44,625 bases of DNA from Nocardioides flavus (ex Wang et al. 2016) (GTDB taxonomy: Bacteria > Actinomycetota > Actinomycetes > Propionibacteriales > Nocardioidaceae): NCBI RefSeq assembly GCF_014653115.1, contig NZ_BNAD01000021.1, positions 1 through 44,625 of the forward strand. The letters are read 5' to 3'. The position numbers and the translations under genes were made by a program. Shown piece after piece: positions 24,449-34,921 of this stretch. Positions within the stretch are counted from its first letter, which is position 1; each line of letters begins with the position of its first letter. Under the pieces are notes generated by a model. That model saw only the letters and a program-made list of their open reading frames with translations, was not told the origin of the DNA and made no database searches.

Positions 24449-24943
24449 ATGACCCGTCCCGACCAGCGGGTGGTGCTCGTCGCCGCCCACGCCCGCAACC
24501 GCGTCATCGGCAACGGCCCGGACATCCCGTGGCGGCTTCCCGGCGAGCAGGCGCAGTTCAAGGAGCTGACCTGGGGGCACACGCTGCTGATGGGGCGCAC
24601 CACCTTCGAGTCGATCGGCCGACCCCTGCCCGGGCGTACGACCATCGTCCTGACCCGCCACGCCGGCTGGAGCCACGAGGGGGTGCTGGTCGCGCACACG
24701 GTCGAGGACGCGCTGGCGCTCGCCGCCGACCAGCCAGGCGACCTGATGGTGGCCGGCGGTGGTGAGGTGTACGCCGCGCTGCTGCCGCACGCGACCCACC
24801 AGGTCCTCACCGAGGTCGACCTCGAGCCGGAGGGCGAGGTGCACTACCCGCAGTTCCCGGCCGGGGAGTGGGTCGAGACCGCCCGCGAGAGGTTCGACGG
24901 CTACGAGCGGGTGTGGCTCGAGCGGATGGACCCGGCGGCATGA
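24449..24943 (+). CDS. dfrA: Dihydrofolate reductase
   Basis: The 164-residue enzyme reduces dihydrofolate with NADPH. GNGPDIPWRLPGEQAQFKELT holds the substrate pocket; the catalytic acid is Glu 33, where many bacteria have Asp. MGRTTFESIGRPLPGRTTIVLT and VAGGGEVYAALL form the NADPH site. GGAG lies before ATG. The gene overlaps the stop of its neighbour by ATGA and lies in a thyA-dfrA-gntR operon. Confidence 0.96.
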   Translation: MTRPDQRVVLVAAHARNRVIGNGPDIPWRLPGEQAQFKELTWGHTLLMGRTTFESIGRPLPGRTTIVLTRHAGWSHEGVLVAHTVEDALALAADQPGDLMVAGGGEVYAALLPHATHQVLTEVDLEPEGEVHYPQFPAGEWVETARERFDGYERVWLERMDPAA

Positions 24944-25287
24944 TGCTCACGCTCGACCGCGGCTCCGACGTGCCTCCGTTCGTGCAGGTGCGCGAGGGGC
25001 TCCGGTCGCAGGTCGAGGCCGGCTACCTCGAGCCGGGCTTCCGGCTGCCTCCCGTACGCGTCCTGGCCGCTGAGCTCGACCTCGCCGCCAACACCGTCGC
25101 CCGCGCCTACAAGGAGCTCGAGGCGCTCGGAGTCGTCGAGACTCGCGGACGGGCCGGCACCTTCGTGACCGGACGCGGTGTCACCCGCTCGCTGCGCGAG
25201 GCCGCAGCGACCTACGCCGAGGCGGCGCGGTCCCTGGGCGTGTCGGAGGCGGAGGCGCTCGAGGCCGTGCGCCGAGCGCTGGGCTGA
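24940..25287 (+). CDS. GntR-family regulator, short YtrA-like
   Basis: The 115-residue protein contains a GntR winged helix (about 12-78, PPFVQVREGLRSQVEAGYLE and NTVARAYKELEALGVVETRGRAGTFV) and only about 35 more residues, without a ligand domain, as in the YtrA/YhcF subfamily. ATG 24940 overlaps the dfrA stop, so expression follows the folate genes. YtrA regulators usually sit with ABC transporter genes; none is adjacent. It may act on thyA-dfrA or elsewhere. Confidence 0.85.
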   Translation: MMLTLDRGSDVPPFVQVREGLRSQVEAGYLEPGFRLPPVRVLAAELDLAANTVARAYKELEALGVVETRGRAGTFVTGRGVTRSLREAAATYAEAARSLGVSEAEALEAVRRALG

Positions 25288-25298
25288 GCGGGTCCGCC

Positions 25299-25775
25299 TC
25301 AGCCCTCGTCGGGGGAGTAGGCGAGGACGAGCGCGGTGATCCCGGTCGCGCCGGAGCACGACTCGATCGACCGGCCCGGGTCGCGCCCGAGCCAGGACCG
25401 GACGTCGAGGGGGCCGCTGTCGTCACCGCGCAGGTCGAAGTGGCCACCGCCGCCGACGAAGTCCTCGCCGAGCCCGACGGTGTCGTCGTTGTCGAGGACC
25501 ACCGCCTCTGACTCCGGGTCCCATCGGGTGCCGTGCTCCCAGAACACGATCTCGCTGTCGAGCAGCAGGCAGCCGTCACGCATGGTGAGCCGGCCCTCGA
25601 CCTCGGCGGCGGGCAGGCTCTCCCACGGCGTCTCGGGCGTGATGACCGGCAGCGGCCCCGTCGTGGGCACCTCCGGCTCGGCGCCGGCGCCGTCGATGGC
25701 GAACCAGAGCGCCAGCGTCCCGGCCGCCACTCCGATCGCGGTTCCCGCTGCCTGTCCCAGCTGCGCTCGACGCAC
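25299..25775 (-). CDS. Predicted membrane-anchored or secreted protein, function unknown
   Basis: The 158-residue protein begins VRRAQLGQAAGTAIGVAAG, a membrane anchor or signal peptide, followed by an extracytoplasmic domain with two cysteines (DGCLLLD and SIESCSG) that may pair, and motifs TWRLTMRDG-like and FVGGGGHFDLRGD. I start at GTG 25775 because GGGGGC lies a few bases upstream; longer frames read into the Nudix gene. It is convergent with the GntR gene (11 bp) and divergent from the Nudix gene (67 bp). A -10 candidate TACGGT lies near 25803-25808 on the minus strand. No family recognised. Confidence 0.68.
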   Translation of the reverse strand: MRRAQLGQAAGTAIGVAAGTLALWFAIDGAGAEPEVPTTGPLPVITPETPWESLPAAEVEGRLTMRDGCLLLDSEIVFWEHGTRWDPESEAVVLDNDDTVGLGEDFVGGGGHFDLRGDDSGPLDVRSWLGRDPGRSIESCSGATGITALVLAYSPDEG

Positions 25776-25842
25776 CCCAGCCCCCGTCGTCCTGAGTGGC
25801 CCACCGTAGGGCAGCGGCGCCCGGCGTGCCACAGTCGTCCCC

Positions 25843-26259
25843 GTGGACACCCCGGGCGCCGACGACAGGCACATCGTGGTCGCTGCGGTCGCCCTGGTCC
25901 GCGACGGGCACGTGCTGACGGTCCGCAAGCGCGGCACGCAGCGCTTCATGCTCGTCGGCGGCAAGCTCGAGCCGGGGGAGAGCGCCCACGACGCGGCGCT
26001 GCGCGAGACGTACGAGGAGGTGGGCCTGCGGATCGCGTCGGCCACGCTCCTGGGCGAGTTCCTCTCCGAGGCCGCCAACGAGCCCGGCCACACCCTGCAC
26101 TCCACGGTGTTCTGGGTGGAGTCGGACGACGAGCCTGTCGCGTCGGGCGAGATCGCGGAGGTGCGCTGGACGCCGCTGCGCGACCACCCGGACGACCTCG
26201 CCCCGATGCTGGAGCACCACGTGCTCCCGGCGATCGTCGAGTCCCTCAGCCGCCGCTGA
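25843..26259 (+). CDS. Nudix hydrolase
   Basis: The 138-residue protein has the Nudix box starting at G40: GKLEPGES then RETYEEVGL, with R54, E55, E58 and E59 for metal binding. The fold hydrolyses nucleoside diphosphates linked to another group; the substrate cannot be told. It is close to dfrA-thyA, so nucleotide sanitation is a plausible job. GTG at 25843 lies seven bases from CACAGT, a weak -10 box. Its last 14 bases overlap the convergent nucleotidyltransferase gene. Confidence 0.9.
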   Translation: MDTPGADDRHIVVAAVALVRDGHVLTVRKRGTQRFMLVGGKLEPGESAHDAALRETYEEVGLRIASATLLGEFLSEAANEPGHTLHSTVFWVESDDEPVASGEIAEVRWTPLRDHPDDLAPMLEHHVLPAIVESLSRR

Positions 26260-27055
26260 CCGGCTCGAAGATCGCGAGCTCGGTGCCCCAGCCGTAGATC
26301 ATCTCGCTCGTGCGCGTGTGCCCGCGCCGCTCGTCGTACGCCGCACAGGCCGCGCGCACGCGGGCGAAGGTCTCCCGGAGGGCGGACGCGTCACCGTTCA
26401 GCGTGCGCTGCACCAAGCCCAGCAGGTCGTCGGCCGTCCAGGCGTCGAGTGGGTGCTCGCGCAGCTCCCAGGGGAGGTACTTGTTGTAGGGACGCACCCG
26501 CCCGGCCATCGCGAACACCACGTCGAGGAGCCACGGCACCGACTCGGCCGCGTCGAGCCGGGCCTCCAGGGCGCGCCCGTCCCGATCGTTCTTCAGCGCG
26601 CGGTAGGCGAAGTTGAGCCACCCGTCGAGCCGGTCGTGGTCCACGAGCACCGCGTCGGCCTCCTCGGGCGGCAGGGTCGCCTGGCGACGTACCGCCGCGG
26701 CGAGCTCGCCGTTCGTGCGGTCGAGCAGCACCGGCGCCCACGCGTAGGACCAGCGGTACCACCAGTGTTCAGTGCCGAACGGGGGCACCGTCGTCAGCTC
26801 GGACCAGGAGTCGACGATCTCGTCGACCTCGTTGGACTTCACGGTGGACCGGTCGGCCGCGGCGGCGTCGGTGAGCACGACCATCACGTCGAGGTCGGAG
26901 CGCTCGGTGGCCATGCCGCGGCCCGCCGACCCGCTCAGCACGAGGCCCAGCAGGTCGTTGCCGTGCGCGGCGTGGTTGCGCTCGGCGAGCGCCACGATCG
27001 TCTCGCGCTGGGAGGTGGTGAGCCAGTGGGGGAGGTCGAGGGTCAGGTGAGGCAC
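26246..27055 (-). CDS. Nucleotidyltransferase-fold protein
   Basis: The 269-residue protein has the nucleotidyltransferase signature LSGSAGRGMATERSDLDVMV, with Asp 54 and Asp 56 as metal ligands. The rest (about 100-260) is helical, with WLNFAYRALKNDRDGRALEAR and YNKYLPWELREHPLDAW, resembling antibiotic or small-molecule nucleotidyltransferases. Whether it adds AMP to an antibiotic or to a metabolite or protein cannot be said. GTG 27055 is leaderless, and dapA starts 32 bp away in the other direction. Confidence 0.83.
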   Translation of the reverse strand: MPHLTLDLPHWLTTSQRETIVALAERNHAAHGNDLLGLVLSGSAGRGMATERSDLDVMVVLTDAAAADRSTVKSNEVDEIVDSWSELTTVPPFGTEHWWYRWSYAWAPVLLDRTNGELAAAVRRQATLPPEEADAVLVDHDRLDGWLNFAYRALKNDRDGRALEARLDAAESVPWLLDVVFAMAGRVRPYNKYLPWELREHPLDAWTADDLLGLVQRTLNGDASALRETFARVRAACAAYDERRGHTRTSEMIYGWGTELAIFEPVSGG

Positions 27056-27062
27056 GGGGTGG

Positions 27063-27068
27063 AGCCTA
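27063..27068 (-). promoter_or_regulatory. -10 box for the leaderless nucleotidyltransferase gene
   Basis: TAGGCT on the minus strand lies seven bases before GTG 27055. Confidence 0.65.
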
Positions 27069-27075
27069 GGGGCGA

Positions 27076-27081
27076 TAACCT
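27076..27081 (+). promoter_or_regulatory. -10 box for leaderless dapA
   Basis: TAACCT lies six bases before ATG 27088. It is only seven bases from the opposing -10 box of the neighbouring gene. Confidence 0.65.
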
Positions 27082-27087
27082 TCGTCC

Positions 27088-27112
27088 ATGAGCGAGCGGA
27101 GCGAAGCGAGCA
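27088..27112 (+). repeat. SERSE-type repeat motif at the dapA start codon
   Basis: The first codons follow the pattern GAGCG-AGCGG-AGCGA-AGCG. I have seen this motif at starts and between genes in actinobacteria, coding MSERSE when translated. Here it supplies the N-terminus of DapA. Confidence 0.5.
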
Positions 27113-28008
27113 CGAGCCCGAGCACCGACCTCCCGTTCGGCCGACTGCTCACCGCCATGGCCACCGCGTTCGGCGAGGACGGCAGCGTCGACCTCGACGG
27201 CACGGCCCGGATCGCCGCCCACCTCGTGGACCACGGCAGCGACGGCGTCGTCGTCAGCGGCACGACCGGCGAGAGCCCGACGACCTCGGTCGCCGAGGAC
27301 GGCGAGATCCTCCGCGCGGTCCAGGACGCGGTCGGCCACCGCGCCACCGTCATCGCCGGGGTCGGCACCAACGCCACCGCACACTCGGTCGAGCTGGCAC
27401 GTCAGGCCGAGAAGATCGGCGTCGACGGCGTGCTGCTCGTCAGCCCCTACTACAACAAGCCCGGCCAGGTCGGCCTGCGCCACCACTTCGGCTCGGTGGC
27501 CGAGGCGACCGATCTCCCGGTGATGCTGTACGACGTGCCCGGTCGCACGGCGACCACGATCGAGCTCGAGACCTACGAGGCGATGCGTCGCTACGACCAC
27601 GTGACGTCGGTCAAGGACGCCACGGGCCTGCTGTCGCGCACTGCGCAGCTGGTCGAGATGGGCTACACCGTCTACTCCGGCGACGACGCCAACACCCTCG
27701 GCTACCTCGCCTACGGCGGGGTCGGGCTGGTCTCGGTGGTCGCGCACGCGGCCGGCGACCAGCTCGCCTCGATGATCGAGGCGTGGGTGCGGGGCGACCA
27801 CGCCGAGGCGCTGCGCATCCACACCTCGCTGGTCCCTGCCTTCGACGCCGTCATGGGCGTCGCCAACTACGGAGCCACCACCGCCAAGGCAGCCCTGGAG
27901 CTGCTCGGCGTGCTCGACAACCGCCGCGTCCGCGGCCCGCTGGTCGCCCTGGCCGACGACGAGGTCGCGGCGCTGCGCGCCGGTCTCGCCGCCGCGGGCC
28001 TCCTGTGA
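27088..28008 (+). CDS. dapA: 4-hydroxy-tetrahydrodipicolinate synthase
   Basis: The 306-residue enzyme condenses pyruvate and aspartate semialdehyde in lysine and diaminopimelate synthesis. VVSGTTGESPTTS binds the substrate, the Tyr in VSPYYNKPGQVG and the Schiff-base Lys in HVTSVKDATG are in place. The first codons (MSERSEAST) come from a GAGCGAGCGGAGCGAAGCGAG repeat motif and are probably not part of the fold. RNase J follows 31 bp later, as in mycobacteria (dapA-rnj). Confidence 0.97.
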   Translation: MSERSEASTSPSTDLPFGRLLTAMATAFGEDGSVDLDGTARIAAHLVDHGSDGVVVSGTTGESPTTSVAEDGEILRAVQDAVGHRATVIAGVGTNATAHSVELARQAEKIGVDGVLLVSPYYNKPGQVGLRHHFGSVAEATDLPVMLYDVPGRTATTIELETYEAMRRYDHVTSVKDATGLLSRTAQLVEMGYTVYSGDDANTLGYLAYGGVGLVSVVAHAAGDQLASMIEAWVRGDHAEALRIHTSLVPAFDAVMGVANYGATTAKAALELLGVLDNRRVRGPLVALADDEVAALRAGLAAAGLL

Positions 28009-28039
28009 GACACATCCTCTCCACGAACGAAGGAACCCC

Positions 28040-29725
<1,686 letters not shown>

Positions 29726-29731
29726 GCGTCC

Positions 29732-29737
29732 TAGCAT
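29732..29737 (+). promoter_or_regulatory. -10 box for the histidine kinase gene
   Basis: TAGCAT lies 50 bases before the chosen ATG, giving a short leader that contains the GGGGAGG ribosome site. Together with the start choice it suggests separate transcription from rnj. Confidence 0.5.
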
Positions 29738-29787
29738 CGAGCGACGGCGGCGTCGTGGGAGATGCAGGCCCGGGTGGGGAGGTGGAG

Positions 29788-31572
29788 ATGCCGCGCAACC
29801 AGGGCGCGCTGAGCCGGCTGGCCGAGCTGATGCGCCGCGTCAACTCCTCCACCGACACCGAGGTCATCCTCGAGGAGATCGCGCACGGCGTGGTCGACGT
29901 CCTGGGCTACGGCGTCGCCGCGATCGCCCGGCTCGAGGGCGACGTGCTGGTCATGACCCACGTGGCCGGCCCCCCGGACGTCGTGGCCCAGATCCTGCAC
30001 CGCCGCACGCCCGCCGAGCAGATCCTCGACGAGTTCCGCGAGGCCGACAAGTGGGGGATCCTCCGGTTCGTCCCGGCCGGCCGGATGTCAGCCCAGCGGC
30101 TCGAGGCGGCCTGGATCCCCGAGCTCGAGGTCAGCGACGACCCCGACGCCTGGCACCCCGAGCACGCGCTCTACGCACCGCTGTACTCCGCCGCCGGCGA
30201 GCTGCTCGGCAACATGGCCGTCGACCTGCCGGCGAACGGGCGGGTGCCCGACGAGGCCGACCGCGAGCTGCTCGAGATGTTCGCCGTGCAGGCCGGCGTG
30301 GCGCTGTCCAACGCCCGTGAGCGGGAGCGGCTCACCGACCGGGTCCGCCTCGACCGGATGCTCACCACCGTGGCCGGCGCCTCGACCATGGCGCAGAACC
30401 TGTCGCAGGCCCTGAGCACCGCCGTGTCGGCCGTCGCGGACTCGTTCGGGACGGTGCAGGCCGTCGTGCGCACCTTCCCGCACGACGCGCAGGGCGACCA
30501 GCTGGGCGTCGGGACCCCCTACGCGTTCACGCCCGACCAGGACGTGCCGGAGATCCGCGAGGACCTCGCCGACCTCCCCGACCTGCCGGTGCTGGTCGAG
30601 CTCGGGGTCGACGACCCGGGCTCGCCGCGCCTGCCGCGCAGCGCCGCGCACATGCAGCGGCTGATGCGGGGCATGCGGGTGGACCGCGTCCTGGTGTGCC
30701 CCCTGGTCTCGCAGGACGACCTCGTCGGCTACCTCGTGCTCGGCTTCGCGCGCCACGCCCGGCCGGTGACGTCGACGGAGGCCGACGCGGTGCTCGAGGT
30801 CGGCCGCCTGCTCGCGCAGACCGTACGGGCGTCGCGGGTGCTGGAGACCGAGCAGCGGCTCGTCCAGGAGCTGCGCGAGCTCGCCCGCTACCGCAGCGAG
30901 CTGATCGCGACCATCTCCCACGAGCTCAAGACGCCTCTCACCGCGATCCTCGGCCACGCCGAGCTGATCGCGGACCGGCACCCCGACCTGACGTCGATCG
31001 ACGCGATCATCCGCAACGCCGGACGGCTCAACAACCTCGTCGCCAACCTGCTGCACTACTCCCGCCTCCAGGGTCGGCGCGAGACCGTGCGCCGCGCGGT
31101 GGACCTCGCGGAGCTCTGCGAGGCCAGCGTCGACCTGCTCGGCATCCGGGCCAAGCAGGCCGGGGTGGCGCTGCGCTTCGAGCACCCCGGCTCCGCGCCG
31201 GTGGTGGTCTTCGGCGACCCCGAGGAGCTGGCCCGGGTCATCGACAACATGGTCGACAACGCGGTGAAGTACACCCCCGAGGACGGCACGGTGGCCGTGG
31301 CGATGACGGTCGCGGACGACGAGGTCAGCGTCGAGGTGACCGACACCGGCCTCGGCATCTCGGTGACCGACCAGCAGCACGTGTTCTCCGCGTTCCACCG
31401 CTCCACCAACCCCAACGCGCTGTCGGTGCCCGGCACCGGCCTGGGCCTGCCGATCGCGCAGCGGATCGCCGAGTCGCACGGCGGGACCCTCTCGGTGACC
31501 TCCGAGCTGGGCCGGGGGAGCACCTTCCGCTTCACCCTGCCGTTGCGCTCGCCACGGGAGCAGACCGGCTGA
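29788..31572 (+). CDS. Soluble GAF-GAF sensor histidine kinase
   Basis: The 594-residue protein has no TM helix. A GAF domain (about 18-185) is followed by a second GAF-like domain (about 205-355), a HisKA helix pair with the phosphoacceptor H378 in ISHELKTPLTAILGH, and a HATPase with N box DNMVDNAVKYT, G1 DTGLGIS and G2 GTGLGLPIA. It is an intracellular sensor; the ligand is unknown. No response regulator gene is adjacent. ATG 29788 is chosen for GGGGAGG upstream; a GTG at 29755 is possible. Its end overlaps cydDC by 41 bp. A role in redox or oxygen sensing for the cyd genes is attractive but unproven. Confidence 0.9.
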   Translation: MPRNQGALSRLAELMRRVNSSTDTEVILEEIAHGVVDVLGYGVAAIARLEGDVLVMTHVAGPPDVVAQILHRRTPAEQILDEFREADKWGILRFVPAGRMSAQRLEAAWIPELEVSDDPDAWHPEHALYAPLYSAAGELLGNMAVDLPANGRVPDEADRELLEMFAVQAGVALSNARERERLTDRVRLDRMLTTVAGASTMAQNLSQALSTAVSAVADSFGTVQAVVRTFPHDAQGDQLGVGTPYAFTPDQDVPEIREDLADLPDLPVLVELGVDDPGSPRLPRSAAHMQRLMRGMRVDRVLVCPLVSQDDLVGYLVLGFARHARPVTSTEADAVLEVGRLLAQTVRASRVLETEQRLVQELRELARYRSELIATISHELKTPLTAILGHAELIADRHPDLTSIDAIIRNAGRLNNLVANLLHYSRLQGRRETVRRAVDLAELCEASVDLLGIRAKQAGVALRFEHPGSAPVVVFGDPEELARVIDNMVDNAVKYTPEDGTVAVAMTVADDEVSVEVTDTGLGISVTDQQHVFSAFHRSTNPNALSVPGTGLGLPIAQRIAESHGGTLSVTSELGRGSTFRFTLPLRSPREQTG

Positions 31573-34500
31573 CGCCCGTGCGTCCTGCCGCGTCGAGCTG
31601 CACCACGCGGTCCATCGCCTCGAGGCCGACGGTGCCGTGGGTGATCCACACGATCGACCGCCCGGCGCGGGTGGCCGAGCCGAGCATCTGGCCGGCCACG
31701 GCACGGGCGGTCGGCCCGTCGAGGTGGGCCGTCGGCTCGTCGAGGACCAGCACGGGCGGGTCGGCCAGGAGCGCGCGGGCCAGCGCGAGACGGGCCCTCT
31801 CCCCGCCGGAGACGTCGCGCCGGCCCTCGCCGACGTGGGTGTGGATCCCGTCGGGCAGGGCGTCGACCCACTCGCCGAGGCAGGCCCGCTCGAGGGCGTC
31901 GCGCACCTCGTCGTCGCCGGCACCCGGCCGGGCCAGCCGTAGGTTCTCGGCGACGCTGGAGGCGAAGACGTGCGGGTCGTCGTCGACGAGTCCCACGTGA
32001 CGGCGTACGTCGTCCAGCGCCAGCCGGCGCAGGTCGGTCCCGCCGAGCAGGACCTCGCCGGAGACCGGGTCGATGAACCGGACCAGGGTCGCGGCCAGGG
32101 TCGACTTCCCCGAACCGGACGGCCCCGTCACCCCGACGTGCTCCCCGGCGCGCAGGGCCAGGTGCTCGAGCGCGAGCACCGGCCGTCCGTCCCAGCCCAG
32201 TCCGACGTGGTGCATCGCGACGTCGTGGGAGCGGGGTGCAGGCTGGGCTGCGGCGGGCTCGACCACCGCCGGGGCGGTGGCGGCGATGCGGTCGAGCCGT
32301 TCCCGGGCGGCCCTGCAGCGCACCGACAGGGCGCCGGCGTCGGCCAGGGGCCCGGTGACGTCGGCGAGGGCGAGGGGCACGAGCAGCAGCAGCGCGAGCC
32401 GCGCGGGGGTGGTGGCCGCCGGGTCGACCAGCGCGGCGACGGCCACCACGCCGAGGCCGGCGGCGACGCTGGTGAGGGCGGTGGCCGCTGCGACCGTGCG
32501 GGAGGAGCGGCGTACGGCGCGGGCCAGCGCCGCGGACTCGGCGCGCACCAAGGCGAGGGCCCTCTCGGTGGCGCCCCACTGCTCGAGCTCGCGCATCCCG
32601 TGGGCGAGCTCCTCGACGCGGGTGCCGAGCGCCGCGCGGTGGGCCAGCACGAGCGGCTCGGCGGACGCGGTGCCGCGCCGGGCCAGGACGTGGGCGAGAC
32701 CACCGGTGGAGGCGACGGCGAGCACGACCAGCCCGGCGAACGGTGAGACCAGTCCGGTCAGCAGGGCGGCACCGGCGCCGACCAGCGCGGCGGTCACGAG
32801 GGGCTGGCGCACCCGCAGCCGCTCGTCGAGGAGCGCGTCGACGTCGTCGACCACCCGGGTCAGGAGGTCGCCGCGCCGCGGCCCGAGCCGACCCGGGACG
32901 AGCGGCACGAGGTCGGCGAAGACCCGGGCACGACGCTCGGCGAGCTCGCGCAGCACCACGTCGTGGCTCAGCACCCGCTCGACGTGCCGAAGCACCGGTC
33001 GGGCGAGGCCGAAGAGGCGTACGCCGACGATGGCGACCATCAGGTGGAGCACGGGCGGCTGCTCGCTGGCGCGGGTGATCAGCCAGCTGGCCGTCGCGGT
33101 GAGAGCGACGCCGGACGCGGTGGACAGCGCGCCCAGCACCGTCGCGGACCGCAGGCCCCAGCGCGGTCGGGGGTCGTCGTCGAGGCCGGCTGCCCGGACC
33201 GGCGTGGGGTGGCGGCGGATCGCGATCTCCGACGACTCGTCCCCGCGATGCGCCGCCACCCCGGGGGATCGGGGGAGGTCAGGCGCGGTGTTGGACGGTG
33301 CGACAGGGGCGAGCTCGACGACCCGGTCCGCGGCCCGGAGGACGGCGGGCCGGTGCGCCACGACGACGACGAGGCTGCGGCGCGCGAGCAGCGCGAGGGT
33401 GTCGAGCAGCACCTGCTCGGTCTCCTCGTCGAGGTGCGCGCTGGGCTCGTCGAGCAGCACGACGGGTCGGGCGGCGAGGACGACCCGAGCCAGGGCGACG
33501 CGAGCCCGCTGCCCGGCCGAGAGCCCGGCGCCGTCCTCGCCGATCTCGGTGGCGAGGCCGTCGGGCAGGGCGCGTACGACGTCGTCGAGGTCGACGCTCG
33601 CCAGCGCCGCCCAGACCTCGTCGTCGCCGGCGTCGGGTCGCCCGAGGCGGACGTTGGCGCCGATGCTGTCGGCGAGCAGCCACGGCCGCTGCGGCGCCCA
33701 GGCGACCCGGGACCGCCACCAGGCCGGGTCCACGTCGGCCAGGGACGTCCCGCCGACGAGGACGTCGCCGGCGATCGGGTCCAGCTCGCCGCGCAGGGTG
33801 GCCAGCAGCGTCGACTTGCCGCACCCGGAGGGGCCGGCCACGGCCACCAGGCCGCGGGTCGGGAGGACGGTGTCGAGCGGCACGGTGAGCGGCCGGTCGT
33901 ACCCGACCGCCAGGTCGCGGAGGACGAGCGCGGTGGAGGCCGGCCGGTCCCCGCCCGGCTCGCCGGTCGAGGAGCGGGCGAGGACGGCGTCGGCCTCGGC
34001 GAGCGCGGCCGTGCCCTCGGCCGCGGCGTGGAACTCCGCGCCCACGCGGCGCAGCGGCCAGTACGCCTCGGGTGCGAGCAGCAGGACGGTGAGGGCCACC
34101 TCGAAGCCGACCGACCCGGAGGCCAGCCGCAGCCCGACCGTGACGGCGACGAGGGCCACCGACAGGGTCGCGACCAGCTCGAGCACCGTCGAGGACGCGA
34201 ACGCCACCTTGAGCGTGTCGACCGTGGCTCGGCGGTAGCGGTGCGTGACGGCACGGATCGTGTCGACCTGGGCCTCGGCGCGGCGGTGGGCGACCAGGGT
34301 CGGCAGCCCCCGCACCACGTCGAGGAAGTGGCCCGACAGCGCCTCGAGCGCACGCCACTGTGTCCGCGCCCGGTCCCGGGTGGTCAGGCCCACGAGCACG
34401 GCGAAGACCGGCACCAGGGGCAGGGTGAGCGCGACGACGAGCCCCGACAACGGGTCGAGCCAGGTGATCGCGGCCAGCGTGACCACCGGGAGCACCGCGG

Positions 34501-34921
34501 CGGGCACCAGCGCCGGGACGTAGCGGGTGACGTAGGGCTCGACGCCGGCCACCCCCCGCGTCGCCAGGACGGTCAGCCGGTCCGGGTCGAGACCGTCGGG
34601 ACCGCTGCGACCGTCGGGTCGGCGTGCTGCCTCGAGGAGCCGGTCGCGCAGCGCCGCGGAGACCTCGCCCGCGGCGCGGGCCGCCGCGCGCTGGCCGACG
34701 TACGCCGCGGCTGCCCGCACGCCGACGATCGCGGCGAACGCCCAGGCCGCCCGCTCCCAGCCACCCGCAGGCGGGGTGACTGCGGCCACCACGAGGGCGC
34801 CGAGCGCGAAGGCCTGCGCGACGGTGGCCAGCCCGGCGGTGACCCCGCTCGCCACGACGAGCGAGAGGGCTCCGCGGGCAGGCCGGAGGTGGCCGAGGAC
34901 GGCCGGGTCGAGCGGCCTCAC
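31532..34921 (-). CDS. cydDC: Fused CydDC thiol/heme exporter for cytochrome bd assembly
   Basis: The 1129-residue protein joins CydD and CydC, two ABC halves that together export reductant and are needed for cytochrome bd maturation. NBD1 has GPSGCGKST, signature LSAGQRARVALA and VVLLDEPSAHLD; NBD2 has GPSGSGKST, VSGGERARLALA and VLVLDEPTAHLD. Both catalytic Glu residues are kept, unlike the exporter at 11452-14973. GTG 34921 overlaps the cydB stop (GTGA), so the genes are translationally coupled. Actinobacteria such as Streptomyces carry the same fusion. The frame remains open far upstream, but that part lies in antisense of cydB and is not coding. The 3' end overlaps the kinase gene. Confidence 0.93.
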   Translation of the reverse strand: MRPLDPAVLGHLRPARGALSLVVASGVTAGLATVAQAFALGALVVAAVTPPAGGWERAAWAFAAIVGVRAAAAYVGQRAAARAAGEVSAALRDRLLEAARRPDGRSGPDGLDPDRLTVLATRGVAGVEPYVTRYVPALVPAAVLPVVTLAAITWLDPLSGLVVALTLPLVPVFAVLVGLTTRDRARTQWRALEALSGHFLDVVRGLPTLVAHRRAEAQVDTIRAVTHRYRRATVDTLKVAFASSTVLELVATLSVALVAVTVGLRLASGSVGFEVALTVLLLAPEAYWPLRRVGAEFHAAAEGTAALAEADAVLARSSTGEPGGDRPASTALVLRDLAVGYDRPLTVPLDTVLPTRGLVAVAGPSGCGKSTLLATLRGELDPIAGDVLVGGTSLADVDPAWWRSRVAWAPQRPWLLADSIGANVRLGRPDAGDDEVWAALASVDLDDVVRALPDGLATEIGEDGAGLSAGQRARVALARVVLAARPVVLLDEPSAHLDEETEQVLLDTLALLARRSLVVVVAHRPAVLRAADRVVELAPVAPSNTAPDLPRSPGVAAHRGDESSEIAIRRHPTPVRAAGLDDDPRPRWGLRSATVLGALSTASGVALTATASWLITRASEQPPVLHLMVAIVGVRLFGLARPVLRHVERVLSHDVVLRELAERRARVFADLVPLVPGRLGPRRGDLLTRVVDDVDALLDERLRVRQPLVTAALVGAGAALLTGLVSPFAGLVVLAVASTGGLAHVLARRGTASAEPLVLAHRAALGTRVEELAHGMRELEQWGATERALALVRAESAALARAVRRSSRTVAAATALTSVAAGLGVVAVAALVDPAATTPARLALLLLVPLALADVTGPLADAGALSVRCRAARERLDRIAATAPAVVEPAAAQPAPRSHDVAMHHVGLGWDGRPVLALEHLALRAGEHVGVTGPSGSGKSTLAATLVRFIDPVSGEVLLGGTDLRRLALDDVRRHVGLVDDDPHVFASSVAENLRLARPGAGDDEVRDALERACLGEWVDALPDGIHTHVGEGRRDVSGGERARLALARALLADPPVLVLDEPTAHLDGPTARAVAGQMLGSATRAGRSIVWITHGTVGLEAMDRVVQLDAAGRTGVSRSAPVASATAG

